Shown: positions 23,633 through 33,278, numbered from the stretch's first letter. The stretch: 64,000 nucleotides of DNA from CAIVVT01 sp052145115 (GCA_052145115.1 JBKQPG010000044.1:66956-130955), one strand, 5' to 3'. The notes: a model not told the origin generated them from the sequence alone. Translations and numbers: made by a program.

Positions 23633-24549
23633 CCCAGGATGCCACCCTGCGTGCCGTCCACGCGAGCGCCGGTCAGGATGCCCAACGCCAGCCGCAATCC
23701 GTAGCCCGGCTCCCGGAAGACCGTCCCCACCGCGCCGGATGCCCGCCCCAGCACGAAACCCAGCATGGCGAAAAAGCCTTCATGCTTGCCAATGTAAGAG
23801 GCGGCCGCGGCGACCCGATCAGCCGCCAGCAGCGCTTGTTCCGGACGCGGGACCTGAAACGTGGCGTGCCACGGGTGAACCGTTGCCGGCGTTTCCACGA
23901 CCAGAATGCGTTTGCCGGCGACGCGGATTTGCCAGAACAATTCGAGTTCCGCCCAGAATTCCGAGAAGCGCTTCTCGTCGAAGTAGTTCATCCCTCGAAT
24001 GAAGGTCTTGCGGACCATCAGCGCGATATCGGAAGTCGCTTCCACGGTGCCCGAGGCGGGGCCCAGAGGCAGATCGCGATTTTCCCTGCAGGCTGCGGCG
24101 AGTGCCCTCCTGTCAGGCAGTCCGCCGCCCAGCGGAAGGGCTTCTCCGGCGGCGTCGAGAAGGCGCGGAACGGCCGCGACGGCGCGTTCATCCGCTTCCA
24201 ATGCGCGGCTGAGCGCCATGACGGCGCCGGGCGCGACCTCCACCTCCGGATCCAGGAAGAACACCAGTTCCGCCAGCGCGGTGCGCATGCCGATGTTGCG
24301 GGCGCGGGTGCGGCCGAAATTGCGCGGCAGCCGCAGCACCATCACGCCGTCAAATTCCGCGTCCACCTGGCCGCAGCCGTCGCGGCTGCCGGCATCCACC
24401 ACCAGCACCTCGAATTGGTTGCGCTCGCGCGACGCGTTCAGTGCCGTGAGGCATCTGCGGAGCGACTCGATCACATTCCAGGAAACGACGATGACGGAGA
24501 CCTTGAGCTCCGGCGCGGTCTCCGGCGGAGGACTCTGTTGCGGTTGCAC
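23629..24549 (-). CDS. Glycosyltransferase family 2 protein
   Basis: A 306-residue GT-A enzyme. It shows V-S-V-I-V-V-S-W-N near residue 18, the donor-binding E-V-L-V-V-D-A-G-S-R-D near 47, the F-F-L-D-P-E-V-E version of the D-x-D motif near 97 and a W-A-E-L-E-L-F-W acceptor/catalytic region near 195. The C-terminus has an amphipathic or hydrophobic segment that may associate with the membrane. It resembles rhamnosyl- and mannosyl-transferase-like GT2 proteins of surface polysaccharide synthesis. The start is GTG at 24549. The stop TAG is contributed by the terminal inverted repeat of the MITE-like element, so the original C-terminus may have differed. Confidence 0.85.
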   Translation of the reverse strand: MQPQQSPPPETAPELKVSVIVVSWNVIESLRRCLTALNASRERNQFEVLVVDAGSRDGCGQVDAEFDGVMVLRLPRNFGRTRARNIGMRTALAELVFFLDPEVEVAPGAVMALSRALEADERAVAAVPRLLDAAGEALPLGGGLPDRRALAAACRENRDLPLGPASGTVEATSDIALMVRKTFIRGMNYFDEKRFSEFWAELELFWQIRVAGKRILVVETPATVHPWHATFQVPRPEQALLAADRVAAAASYIGKHEGFFAMLGFVLGRASGAVGTVFREPGYGLRLALGILTGARVDGTQGGILG

Positions 24550-24785
24550 CGCTACCGATCATATCCCGCGCGGGGACTGGCCGAGCAACGATTTCTTGAA
24601 CGGCGCGGGCCCTGTTTCGCGCCGTGATGGGGATCAAATGCGCCTGGCGCCGTTCCAGGGCTTTGAGGCCGCCGCCGCTTCCGGTTACACTTGGCCGGAG
24701 GCATCTCGCACGCGCCTTCTTCCTGTTCTTCCGGGCATGCACCGGCCCGGCCGAGACGGCGCCAGATCAGCGCATCGGATGGAAG

Positions 24786-25421
24786 CTAATCCACCAGCCC
24801 CTTGCGGACGGCGAAGCGCACCAGCTCGCCGGTGGAGTGCAGGTTCAGCTTCTCCATGACGCGACCGCGGTGGGCGTCGACGGTATAGACGCTAAGGTTT
24901 AGCAATGTAGCGATGTCCTTGTTGGTCTTACCCTCGGCGATCAACTGCAGCACCTCGCGTTCGCGGCTGGTCAGCAGGTCGATGGGATCGGAGACGTGCT
25001 GGCGGTAGTCGGTCAGCACCGCGTCGGCCACGCCGGGACTCAGATAACCCTCCCCGCGCGACACCGCCCGCACGGCCGCGATCAGATCCTCATCCACCGC
25101 GTCCTTTAACAGGTAGCCGCGCGCGCCGGCCCGCAGAATCTCGCGGACGTAGACCGAGTCCTTGTGCATGCTCAGGGCCAGCACGCGGCTGTGCGGGGTC
25201 GCCTCGCTCAGGCGGCGCGTAGCCTCGATGCCGTTCAACTCGGGCATGGCCACGTCCATCACGACGACGTCCGGAGTCAGCTTGGCGGCCTGTTCCAGCG
25301 CCTCGCGGCCATTCGAGGCTTCGCCGACGATATCCATGTCCGGCTGGGCCTCCAGGATGCGGCGGAATCCTTGCCGCACCACGCTGTGGTCATCAGCCAG
25401 GATGATGCGTATCTTCTTCAT
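24786..25421 (-). CDS. NarL/FixJ-type response regulator
   Basis: A 211-residue regulator. The receiver domain (1-120) has the acidic pair A-D-D near residue 10, the phospho-acceptor Asp in V-V-V-M-D-V-A-M-P near 56 and Lys near 106 (L-L-K-D). The C-terminal LuxR-type helix-turn-helix domain (about 148-205) has L-T-S-R-E-R-E-V-L-Q-L-I-A-E-G-K-T-N-K-D-I-A. The gene lies nine bases downstream of the sensor kinase gene on the same strand, forming a two-component operon. Targets are unknown. Confidence 0.93.
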   Translation of the reverse strand: MKKIRIILADDHSVVRQGFRRILEAQPDMDIVGEASNGREALEQAAKLTPDVVVMDVAMPELNGIEATRRLSEATPHSRVLALSMHKDSVYVREILRAGARGYLLKDAVDEDLIAAVRAVSRGEGYLSPGVADAVLTDYRQHVSDPIDLLTSREREVLQLIAEGKTNKDIATLLNLSVYTVDAHRGRVMEKLNLHSTGELVRFAVRKGLVD

Positions 25422-25430
25422 GATTCCTCT

Positions 25431-26807
25431 TCAGGCTTCCTCGCGCTTGCGATACGGGAAACTCGCCTGCACCACCGTGCCGGTTCCCACCTCAGAGCCG
25501 ACGGCCAGTTCTCCGCCGGCGCTGCGGGCCCGCGCACGCATCCCGACAATGCCCAGTCCGCGCGGCTGCTCAGGGTTCAAGCCGGCCAGGGCGGCAGGCA
25601 GGACCCCGCGCCCGTTGTCGCGGATCTCCAATCTCATTTCTCCGTCCACGCGCTGCAAATGGATATTCACCTCGGTTGCTTCGGCGTGGCGCGCCACGTT
25701 GGTCAGCGCCTCCTGGGCGATCCGGAAGAGGTGCGTTTCGGTCTCGTCGGCCATGCGCGCCTCAAAATCCGAGTCAAATTTCACGTCCAGGCCCGTTCTC
25801 TGCTGGAACCGGTCGCACAGCCAGCGCAAACTGGCCGCCAGGCCGAAGTCGTCGAGAATCGTCGGCCGCAGGAGTTGCGAGAGCTCGCGCACGTTGCGTA
25901 TGGCTTCATCGACGAGCTGTATGCAATCCTCGACCCGGACCTTCCCTTCCCCGGGGGCTTGCGCCAGCGGCGTCAGATTGGCTTTGAGCGCACTGAGGGA
26001 TTGCCCCAGCTCGTCATGCAATTCATGTGAAAACCGGCGGGCGGTGGTTTCCTGCTTTTCCAGCAGTTGCCAGGAGACGCGGCTCAGTTCACCGGTCTGC
26101 CACTCCAACTGGCGGACCAGGCTGCCGGTCAGGCGCACAGTGACGAAGGCGAACAGCAGCGCCAGGATCAGGCCGCCGCCCAGCAGAACGGAGGACTCCC
26201 TTAACAGGCTGCCGCTCAGCTCCTCGAGCTGGCGCTTCAAATCCTGGCTGCGGCGGGACTCGACTTCCACTAACTGATCCACCAGCGTGAGCACCTGTTG
26301 GTGCGTCTCCAGCAGCCGCAGCGACGGCCCGGCGACGGGCCCTTCCGTCGCCAGAAGCTTGCGCGCCTCATCCGAAAAGCTGGACGCGTCCGCGAAAAGC
26401 CGCTTCCATAGGCCCTGGTCGGGTTCATCGGAGGCCGCCTCGACGATCTCCGACAGGTCCTTGTCGGAATCGACCAGTTGCTTGAGCAGCTGATCCCGAT
26501 CCAGCTCCTCGGGACGGCGCGCAATGGCCGAGTAGATGGCGTTGATGGTGCGCTGCTCGCGCAGCACCGCGTTCAGCAGGTCGAAGGAGCGCACCTGCTC
26601 CTCGAGCAGATCGGTGGCCGTGGCACGAATGGAGCCGATGTTACGGACGCCCAGCAGTCCGGCCGCCAGCAAGAGCAGGATCACGAGGCCGAATCCGACC
26701 AGCAGAACGCGAACGATGAACCCGCCGGTAATCGCACGCTCGGCGGTCGTACCCCACAGGCTGAGTTTCCTGAGCCTCCGCAGCCAGCTTCTGACAAACC
26801 GGTTCAC
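25431..26807 (-). CDS. Sensor histidine kinase (HisKA_3 type)
   Basis: About 458 residues. Two TM segments (about 30-52 and 205-225 in this start) enclose a helical extracytoplasmic sensor of about 150 residues resembling the CHASE3 or four-helix-bundle type. The dimerisation/phosphoacceptor region has R-F-S-H-E-L-H-D-E-L-G-Q-S-L near residue 255. The HATPase domain shows E-A-L-T-N-V-A-R-H-A, D-N-G-R-G-V and G-L-G-I-V-G-M-R. The GTG at 26807, with GAGGG about eight bases upstream, was preferred to the far TTG at 26849. It should phosphorylate the NarL-type regulator encoded just downstream. The signal is unknown; TauE, GT2 or toast-rack genes nearby could be linked but need not be. Confidence 0.9.
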   Translation of the reverse strand: MNRFVRSWLRRLRKLSLWGTTAERAITGGFIVRVLLVGFGLVILLLLAAGLLGVRNIGSIRATATDLLEEQVRSFDLLNAVLREQRTINAIYSAIARRPEELDRDQLLKQLVDSDKDLSEIVEAASDEPDQGLWKRLFADASSFSDEARKLLATEGPVAGPSLRLLETHQQVLTLVDQLVEVESRRSQDLKRQLEELSGSLLRESSVLLGGGLILALLFAFVTVRLTGSLVRQLEWQTGELSRVSWQLLEKQETTARRFSHELHDELGQSLSALKANLTPLAQAPGEGKVRVEDCIQLVDEAIRNVRELSQLLRPTILDDFGLAASLRWLCDRFQQRTGLDVKFDSDFEARMADETETHLFRIAQEALTNVARHAEATEVNIHLQRVDGEMRLEIRDNGRGVLPAALAGLNPEQPRGLGIVGMRARARSAGGELAVGSEVGTGTVVQASFPYRKREEA

Positions 26808-26919
26808 CCGTGGACCCTCGCTTCCATGGTCGGCTAAAACGAACCCCAAGCGGAATCCCCACTATCGGGGATCAACCGCCCCTCAGCGGAGGGGGCTGGA
26901 ATGTGCGGGACTGCGGCAC

Positions 26920-27669
26920 TCAGCGGGCGTCGATGGAGATTCTGCCGATGCCCCCGTGCACCTCGACGCGGATGGTGGCCTTGTCCCTGCCGGCCGCGGC
27001 ATTGCGCCAATGGTCGCCTTGCTTCTGCAAGCCGCGAACGTCGATTTCACCCAAGCCGCCGCTAGCCCGCGCCTCGATCCCGGCATCGGCCGGCAGCAGC
27101 AGGTCAGCCTCTCCGACCCCGCCATGTACCTCCACTGGGTAGTCATGCTGGGGCGTTTTGCCGCGCAGGTCGAGCTCGACGCGCCCGGCGCCGATGTGCA
27201 CCTCCACGCCGCGCAGGTCGAGCTCGCCCAGATTCAGCCGGTTCTCTCCGGCGCCGCAATGGAGCGAGAAATCGAGCGGAATGGTGTCGTTGAGCCGCAG
27301 CCGCCATTCGTTCTTTGTATTCCCGATCGTGGCCGTATTGCCGCCTTGGTGTACACGCAGCGAGCTGCGGAAGCCGCTCTTATCAAATTGAATCTCCGGC
27401 TTCCATGAGGCGACGTTGTAGATGAAATCGGCGTCCATCAATTGCTTCGCTCCGCCCTCGACCCTCAGCTCGCCGGCGTTGAGTTCCAACTCCACGCGGA
27501 CACGCTCGGAGCCCTGGGCCTGGGCCAGATCGACACTGCGCGACTCGCGGATCGTCTCGCCAATGCCGGTGACCTCGCGGTCGTCGGTGCTGATTTTCAG
27601 GTCTTTGCACCCGGCCAGCGTCACCAGCAGCCCCATGGCGATCCCCGTCCCAATCGTCTTTAATCGCAT
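26920..27669 (-). CDS. Toast-rack domain lipoprotein
   Basis: About 249 residues. A lipoprotein signal ends L-V-T-L-A-G-C-K. The remainder is a repetitive beta-solenoid: R-V-E-L-E-L-N-A-G-E-L-R-V-E-G-G, V-E-V-H-I-G-A-G-R-V-E-L-D-L-R-G and R-V-E-V-H-G-G-I-G-R-I-S-I-D. This is the toast-rack/DUF2154-DUF4097 type, related to the sensor part of LiaF-like proteins. Two in-frame ATGs exist (27675, 27669); the second has GAGGA at good spacing. It lies upstream of nothing on its strand except the histidine kinase gene (27669 to 26807), 113 bp away, so it could be the envelope partner of the two-component system. The role is inferred, not known. Confidence 0.75.
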   Translation of the reverse strand: MRLKTIGTGIAMGLLVTLAGCKDLKISTDDREVTGIGETIRESRSVDLAQAQGSERVRVELELNAGELRVEGGAKQLMDADFIYNVASWKPEIQFDKSGFRSSLRVHQGGNTATIGNTKNEWRLRLNDTIPLDFSLHCGAGENRLNLGELDLRGVEVHIGAGRVELDLRGKTPQHDYPVEVHGGVGEADLLLPADAGIEARASGGLGEIDVRGLQKQGDHWRNAAAGRDKATIRVEVHGGIGRISIDAR

Positions 27670-27880
27670 CAGCATCCTCGCTGTTCTCTACCTAGAAACG
27701 CTTTCGCGGCGGCGGAAGTTCCGGAATGCAGCACAGCGCGAGCGTCCTGGGCTGGGGCCCCGCATCCTGCAATGGGTCAATTCTACTCCGATTGGCCCGC
27801 CTACGATCCCGCCAATGAGGCGCGTGGTCCGGGCCGGCAGGCAGGCTCCCGAATCAGCTCTTGGGATTCTCCGGATTCGT

Positions 27881-28945
27881 CTAAACGGTTTCGGGCGCGA
27901 CGGCTTTCTCGATCCGGCCTGACCTCAGCACAACACTGCGGAAGACGCTGAACAGGGCGGGATCGCGCCAGCCCCGATCGACCTCCTCCTGCAGCAGGCC
28001 GAGGGCGTGGTCGGAGGTAAAAGAGGCCTTGTAAGCCCGACGGCTCGTTACGGCATCGTAGATGTCGCCCAATTGAACAATGCGCGCCAGCAGCGGAATC
28101 TCCTCACCCCCCAATCCGTCGGGGTAGCCGGTGCCGTCCCAGCGCTCATGGTGGGAGCGGATGATCGGCAAGACCGGGAGCAGGCTGCGCATCGGCCGGC
28201 ACAGCGATTCGCCGACGATAGTGTGCTGCCGCATCTGGGCCCATTCCTCGCTCGTCAAAGGGCCATTCTTACGCAGGATCGTATCCGAGATCGCGATCTT
28301 GCCGATGTCGTGAAGAAATCCACCCTGGCGCAACGCGGACAGGTCCTCGGCCGGCAGGCCCAGGGTCGCACCCACCAGCACACTCAGTTCCGCGAGCCGC
28401 TGGCAGTGGTCCCCGGTGTCGTTGTCGCGCGTGTCGACGATGCGCGCCAGAGCAAACAGAATGGACTCCGCCTCCTCCAGCGAGTCGATGACGTGCTTGG
28501 TTCGGAGCATGGCGCGGATCCGGGTCCGGAGCGCCATTGGCGAGACCGGCTTCACCAGGAATTCGTCGGCGCCGGACTCCAGACCGGCGATCTCGCTTTC
28601 GATGGCATGCACGCTCGTGACGACCAGGATTGGAATCAGGCGCGTGGCCTTCTCCGACTTCAGCTTGCGGCACAGATCGAGACCCGAAAGATCGCGCAGG
28701 ACGAGGTCCGTGATCACCAGGTCGACCGGCGTGTCGCGCAGAACCGCTACTACCTCAGCGGCGTCCGCGGCTTCCAGAATTCGATAGTGCGCGGCCTTAA
28801 GAACGCCGCGGAAGATCTGCCTTCCGACAGGATCACTGTCGACGACCAGCAGAGCTGGCGGAGCACCAGTCGGCGCCGCCTCGCGCAAGGACAATGCGGG
28901 CCACGCCTCCAGCGGACCTGGACCGCCGAATCCATTCATATTCAT
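27881..28945 (-). CDS. Response regulator with HD-GYP domain
   Basis: About 354 residues: a receiver domain (about 30-150, with L-L-V-V-D-S-D-P and phospho-acceptor L-V-I-T-D-L-V-L) and an HD-GYP domain (about 160-345) with H-D-I-G-K and H-H-E-R-W-D-G-T-G-Y-P. HD-GYP proteins hydrolyse cyclic di-GMP, and all core metal ligands are visible (R-D-N-D-T-G-D-H, H-D, H-H, D-x-Y-D). Architecture is RpfG-like. No dedicated sensor gene is adjacent; the nearest histidine kinase is the two-component pair about 2 kb away. The start is unclear: ATG at 28945 or 28939, and no good ribosome-binding site for either; the long frame upstream overlaps the transglycosylase promoter region. Confidence 0.88.
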   Translation of the reverse strand: MNMNGFGGPGPLEAWPALSLREAAPTGAPPALLVVDSDPVGRQIFRGVLKAAHYRILEAADAAEVVAVLRDTPVDLVITDLVLRDLSGLDLCRKLKSEKATRLIPILVVTSVHAIESEIAGLESGADEFLVKPVSPMALRTRIRAMLRTKHVIDSLEEAESILFALARIVDTRDNDTGDHCQRLAELSVLVGATLGLPAEDLSALRQGGFLHDIGKIAISDTILRKNGPLTSEEWAQMRQHTIVGESLCRPMRSLLPVLPIIRSHHERWDGTGYPDGLGGEEIPLLARIVQLGDIYDAVTSRRAYKASFTSDHALGLLQEEVDRGWRDPALFSVFRSVVLRSGRIEKAVAPETV

Positions 28946-29040
28946 TACATCGGCAGCGCGCAGGATTTCTATTCCTTCTTTTGAGTTGCGCCGCTCAATT
29001 GCATGCCATGAATCGAATGGTCGCGTTTCTCCACCGGAAA

Positions 29041-29715
29041 TCAAGGCTTAGGCTGACTTTCCGCAGCGGAAATCTTCTGCATTCGAGTCAGCACGCTCTC
29101 GACGTAGTTCTGCGTTTCCACGATGGGCGGAATACCTCCGTAAGAGTCGACCCGGGAAGGCCCGGCGTTGTAAGCCCCCAGGGCGAGCGTGAGGTCGCCC
29201 CCGTAGTGGTCGAGCAGCAGTTTCAGGAACTGACCACCGGCCTGCAAACTCTGCCAGGGGTCGAGCGGATTGGCCACGCCGAATTCAGCCGCGGTGGCCG
29301 GCATCAACTGCATCAGACCAACAGCCCCGGCACGGCTTACGGCGCACGGGTACAGGCCGGATTCCTGCCGGGCGACGGCCTCCAGGAGCCCCGCGGGCAG
29401 GCCGTTCTGCTGCTCCCCCGCCTGGAAGTGCGTTCTGGCCTCCTCGGCCTCGAGACTCCTGCAGGCCGGATCGCCACCCGGCCCAGCCCATGCGCCAGGT
29501 TCAGCGGCGGCCGTCGTCCAGGGCTCATCGTGGGTCAGGCGATCTGCCGCCGCACGCTGCCGCGCCGCCGCCGCCTCCTGCCGCTGCGAGGACTGCTGGG
29601 AGCCCTCCCTCTGCCGGGCGGCCGCGGCCAACTGCCGCGCCAGGCTGCCGGGCGACTGGGCCGCCACGCTGGCCGTTATCAGAATCGCCAGTTCGAAGGA
29701 TCTCACTGACCACAC
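29041..29715 (-). CDS. Lytic transglycosylase (Slt70-like, SLT domain)
   Basis: About 224 residues. A signal-like N-terminus (F-E-L-A-I-L-I-T-A-S-V-A-A-Q) is followed by a Gln/Arg-rich low-complexity helix (about 25-75) and a C-terminal SLT domain. The catalytic Glu is in A-V-A-R-Q-E-S-G-L-Y-P, followed by A-V-G-L-M-Q-L-M-P and the substrate motif G-A-Y-N-A-G-P. It cuts peptidoglycan between N-acetylmuramate and N-acetylglucosamine. No ATG gives a signal peptide; GTG codons at 29715 and 29706 are the candidates. It is divergent from the TonB receptor gene and may remodel the wall. Confidence 0.85.
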   Translation of the reverse strand: MWSVRSFELAILITASVAAQSPGSLARQLAAAARQREGSQQSSQRQEAAAARQRAAADRLTHDEPWTTAAAEPGAWAGPGGDPACRSLEAEEARTHFQAGEQQNGLPAGLLEAVARQESGLYPCAVSRAGAVGLMQLMPATAAEFGVANPLDPWQSLQAGGQFLKLLLDHYGGDLTLALGAYNAGPSRVDSYGGIPPIVETQNYVESVLTRMQKISAAESQPKP

Positions 29716-29870
29716 TATCGGCCCAACGCGCGACAACTTTATGCCCCTTGTGTACTTTCGGCTGGAATCGCCGGGCAAATGATGAACGAACCATCGCAAG
29801 CGCTGAATTTAATGCGTAAACCCATGCGCTGAACCCGTGGGAACGCCTGGGCGCCGGGCCTGGAGGCAGC

Positions 29871-32800
29871 ATGAGTACGACAACTTCGGCCGGGGGTGTA
29901 ATCCGGACGACCGCAAAGTCGCCTTATTCTTCGATTGGAGGCAACTGGTTGATTCTGCAGCGCGCAATTCTGGGATTGTGTCTTGTGAGCGCCGTTCTCC
30001 CGGCGATCGACCTCAGCGGCCGTGTCACGTCGGGGGGGCGTCCGCTACCCGGGGCGGTGGTCACCGCCCGTAGTGGCACGGTGAGCCAATCCACATCCAC
30101 CGGCGAGGAAGGGACTTTCTCTTTGCAACTGGGCTCGCCGCCAGCAGGAACGCCGCCAGGGGCGGCGGCCGGCGCGGTGCAAATCGAGGTCACGCTGTTC
30201 GGTTTTCGTCCGTTGAGACAGACCCTCAGCGGGCCGGACGCGGCTAAGCCTCTACAGCTGAATATGGAGTTGACCGCTCCCCGGGCTCAGAACCGCGCCG
30301 CAGCGGGAACTCAGACGCCGGATTGGCTGCAATCGCTGAACGGCCAGAGTACCGAATCTCTCAATACAACGGTTGCGGCCCCGGCGAGCGCCGCTCCCGA
30401 GGGTGCGGAGACGGCCGATTCCGTGCTCGTCCAAGGCAGCATGCAGCAAGCGGCCGCGGACGTAAGTGGATTCCCGGGCGGTCCAGGCGGCTTCGGACCG
30501 GGTATGGGCGGTCAAGGCCCAGGCGGCGGGCCGGGGTTTGGCGGCGGACCGGGTGGCGGCGGACCGGGTGGCGGCGGACCGGGTGGCGGAGGAGGGGGCT
30601 TCGGTGGTGGTGGCGGCGGCGGTGGAGGACGCGGAGGAGGCGGAGGCGGTTACGGCGGCGGCGGATTTGGCGGCGGAGGCGGCCGTCCCGATTTTGCGAA
30701 CATGTCGCCTGAAGACCGCCAGAAGCTCATCGCACAATTGCGCGCGCGGCGTGGCGCGAGCGGCCCGGCGGTTTTCGGCAACAATACGACCAACCGCGCC
30801 CAGCAATATCGCGGTAGCGCATTCTGGAGTTACAGCAATTCCGCACTGGACGCCTCACCGTACGCTCTGAACGGCGCACCAGTCGTCAAGCCGTCGTTCT
30901 ATAACACGGGCTACGGAGCATCCATCGGCGGTCCGCTGCCGCTGCCTGGCAAACTGGCCAGCGGTAGTTTCTTCTTTATCAACTACACGGGCAACCGTGG
31001 GGCCAATGCTTACTCACAGTTCGGCATCGTCCCTACCGAAGCGCAGCGCAATGGCGACTTCTCATCCACCCTGGTTCCGCAAACGCAGCAGCCCGTTGCG
31101 CTGTTCGACCCCACTACTAAGGCGCCGATCTCCGGCAACATCCTGCCCGCCACAGAGATCAGTTCCATCGCTAGCGGCCTGCTGCCGTTCATTCCGCTGC
31201 CCAACCAGCCCGGTGAGACTCAAAACTACCGCTTGGTCTCCACGACGCCCCAGGATACCGATGCGCTCAACACGCGCATCAATAAATCCGCGCACAACAA
31301 CCGCTTTGACTTCATGCTCAACTACCAGCGGCGGTCCGGCTACAACCTGCAGCCGTTCGGCTTCAAGGACATCACCTCCGGCTATGGCATGAACTCGAGC
31401 CTGGCGTATAACCGGACCTTCACGCCGCACCTGGTGCTGACCCTCACCTCGCGTTACAACCTGAACCGCAGCGACAACACACCCTACTTCGCCAACGGCG
31501 CCGACATTTCAGGCCAACTGGGTATCGAAGGTGCATCGACGAATCCGCTGAATTACGGACCGCCCAATCTCAGCTTTACCAACTTCACGGGACTCTCGGA
31601 CGCGAATCCAACGCTACGCCGCGTGGAGACCCTGACCGAATCGGGCGGGTTGCGCTACACGCGCGGCGCGCACGCCTTCTACATGGGCTTCGATTACACG
31701 CGCAACATCTGGGATCTGCTGCTCGAGCAGAATGCGCGCGGAACCTTGTTTTTCGGCGGCGAGGCCACGGCCGAAATCGGGGCCAACGGCTACGCCATGG
31801 CCGGTACCGGTTTCGATTTCGCCGACTTCCTGTTGGGCGCGGTGCAGCAGTCCACGCTGCGCTCCGGAGGCTACGACACGTATCCGCGCTCGAACATGAT
31901 GGACGGATATTTTCAGGATGCGTGGAATGTGCGCAAGAACCTGACGGTCAACCTCGGTGTGCGCTACGACTACGCGGCGCCGTTCACGGAAAAGTACGGC
32001 CGCATGGCGAACCTGGACATCGCCCCCGGCTTCACGGCTGTGGCGCCGGTGCAGCCCGGACAGCCCGGCGTGCCGGCGGGTATGGTGAATCCGGACTACA
32101 ACAAGTTCTCGCCGCGGCTGGGGCTGGCCTACCGGCCGGGATTCAAGCGCCGCACGGTGATCCGGGCCGGCTTTTCGCTGTTTTACGACAACACGGTCTA
32201 CAACCGCATTCCAGGATGGCTGACCGCGCAGCCGCCGTTTGCCGAGTCCTCGACCTTCACCAGCGCGGCGGGCAATGTCCTTGCCCTAAGCGATCCCTTC
32301 ACGGGTCCGGCGAACGTGACCATCACGAACAGCTACGCCGTGGACAAGTACCTGCGAACACCCTACGCCACCACCTGGAACTTCAGCTTCGAACATGAAC
32401 TCCCCGGGTCGCTGGTCAGCAGTGTGACCTATCTGGGCACAAAAGGAACCCATCTGCTGGACGGGATCTGGCCGAATGTTCTTTCTTCGTCTGCCACCGG
32501 CAGTGCGGTGATCAGCAACGCCACGGGCTTCACTTATTACGAGGGGGTGGGCAATTCGAGCTTCAACGCCCTGCAACTCCGCCTGAACCGCCGCCTGCGG
32601 AGAGACTTGCAGTACACGGCCTACTACCAGTGGGCGAAGGCCATCGACGACGCCACCACGATCGGCGGCGCGGGTAACACGCTGATTCAGAATCCCAACG
32701 ATATCGAAGCCGACCGCGGGCTCTCTTCTTTCGACCATCGGCAAACGTTCACCTTCAGCACCCTGGCCACGTCGCCCTTCGGCCCGCGCGGGCTTTACAT

Positions 32801-33278
32801 GAAACGGGGCGACACATTCCTCGCCAGGCTTCTGAGCGACTACAGCGCGACGGCCAACCTGACGTTGCAGACCGGCGCTCCGTTGACCGCCACAGTGCTC
32901 GGCACGTCGGCCGACATCTCCGGCACGGGCGCCGTCGGATCCACGCGCGCCGATGCCACCGGACTGCCCATCAACGCCGGTCCGGGGCCGTTCAATCTGC
33001 TGGCCTTCACGGTTCCGGCGCCGGGTCAATACGGCACCGCGGGGCGCGGCACGATCCCCGGTCCGGGGATGATCTCGCTGAACGCAACTTTCGGCCGGAC
33101 CATCTACTTCGGCGAATCCGCGCGCCGCACACTCGATTTCCGCCTGTCGGCGAACGACGTCTTGAACCACGTCAATATCACTTCGTGGGGCACAGTGGTG
33201 AACTCCGCCAGCTACGGCCTGCCGGTCGCCGCCGGCTCCATGAGAACGCTTTCCCTGATTGTGAGAATGAGGTTCTAA
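29871..33278 (+). CDS. TonB-dependent receptor (Oar-like) with glycine-rich segment in place of the plug
   Basis: A 1135-residue outer-membrane protein. A hydrophobic signal lies at about 28-45 after a non-standard N-terminal extension. A carboxypeptidase-regulatory-like domain (about 45-140) starts I-D-L-S-G-R-V-T-S-G-G-R-P-L-P-G-A-V-V. Residues about 200-275 are a glycine-rich run (G-G-G-P-G-G-G type). The barrel part carries R-G-S-A-F-W-S-Y-S-N-S-A-L-D-A-S, G-G-P-L-P-L-P-G-K, E-A-Q-R-N-G-D-F-S and D-A-W-N-V-R-K-N-L, the acidobacterial Oar-like TBDR signature, and ends in a strand finishing V-R-M-R-F. The usual plug sequence between regulatory domain and barrel is not recognisable. A GGAGG precedes the ATG. 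The next gene starts six bases after the stop. Likely substrates are polysaccharides or peptides, unproven. Confidence 0.88.
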   Translation: MSTTTSAGGVIRTTAKSPYSSIGGNWLILQRAILGLCLVSAVLPAIDLSGRVTSGGRPLPGAVVTARSGTVSQSTSTGEEGTFSLQLGSPPAGTPPGAAAGAVQIEVTLFGFRPLRQTLSGPDAAKPLQLNMELTAPRAQNRAAAGTQTPDWLQSLNGQSTESLNTTVAAPASAAPEGAETADSVLVQGSMQQAAADVSGFPGGPGGFGPGMGGQGPGGGPGFGGGPGGGGPGGGGPGGGGGGFGGGGGGGGGRGGGGGGYGGGGFGGGGGRPDFANMSPEDRQKLIAQLRARRGASGPAVFGNNTTNRAQQYRGSAFWSYSNSALDASPYALNGAPVVKPSFYNTGYGASIGGPLPLPGKLASGSFFFINYTGNRGANAYSQFGIVPTEAQRNGDFSSTLVPQTQQPVALFDPTTKAPISGNILPATEISSIASGLLPFIPLPNQPGETQNYRLVSTTPQDTDALNTRINKSAHNNRFDFMLNYQRRSGYNLQPFGFKDITSGYGMNSSLAYNRTFTPHLVLTLTSRYNLNRSDNTPYFANGADISGQLGIEGASTNPLNYGPPNLSFTNFTGLSDANPTLRRVETLTESGGLRYTRGAHAFYMGFDYTRNIWDLLLEQNARGTLFFGGEATAEIGANGYAMAGTGFDFADFLLGAVQQSTLRSGGYDTYPRSNMMDGYFQDAWNVRKNLTVNLGVRYDYAAPFTEKYGRMANLDIAPGFTAVAPVQPGQPGVPAGMVNPDYNKFSPRLGLAYRPGFKRRTVIRAGFSLFYDNTVYNRIPGWLTAQPPFAESSTFTSAAGNVLALSDPFTGPANVTITNSYAVDKYLRTPYATTWNFSFEHELPGSLVSSVTYLGTKGTHLLDGIWPNVLSSSATGSAVISNATGFTYYEGVGNSSFNALQLRLNRRLRRDLQYTAYYQWAKAIDDATTIGGAGNTLIQNPNDIEADRGLSSFDHRQTFTFSTLATSPFGPRGLYMKRGDTFLARLLSDYSATANLTLQTGAPLTATVLGTSADISGTGAVGSTRADATGLPINAGPGPFNLLAFTVPAPGQYGTAGRGTIPGPGMISLNATFGRTIYFGESARRTLDFRLSANDVLNHVNITSWGTVVNSASYGLPVAAGSMRTLSLIVRMRF
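30546..30590 (+). repeat. Three 15-bp tandem units in the glycine-rich coding segment
   Basis: GGACCGGGTGGCGGC is repeated at 30546, 30561 and 30576 with one change in the last unit. Each unit encodes G-P-G-G-G. The repeat lies inside the glycine-rich part of the TonB receptor and is a candidate for length variation by slippage. Confidence 0.8.

Noticed and set aside
23371..23645. Open frames inside the first MITE-like element
   Set aside because: They exist on both strands because of the GC-rich palindromic sequence and have no start signals.
24550..24785. Searched for a riboswitch or small RNA upstream of the GT2 gene
   Set aside because: No conserved fold or terminator/antiterminator pair could be recognised by eye.
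30526..30690. G-rich repeats considered as a possible CRISPR or G-quadruplex array
   Set aside because: They are in frame in the TonB receptor gene and encode Gly-rich protein; no spacer structure.
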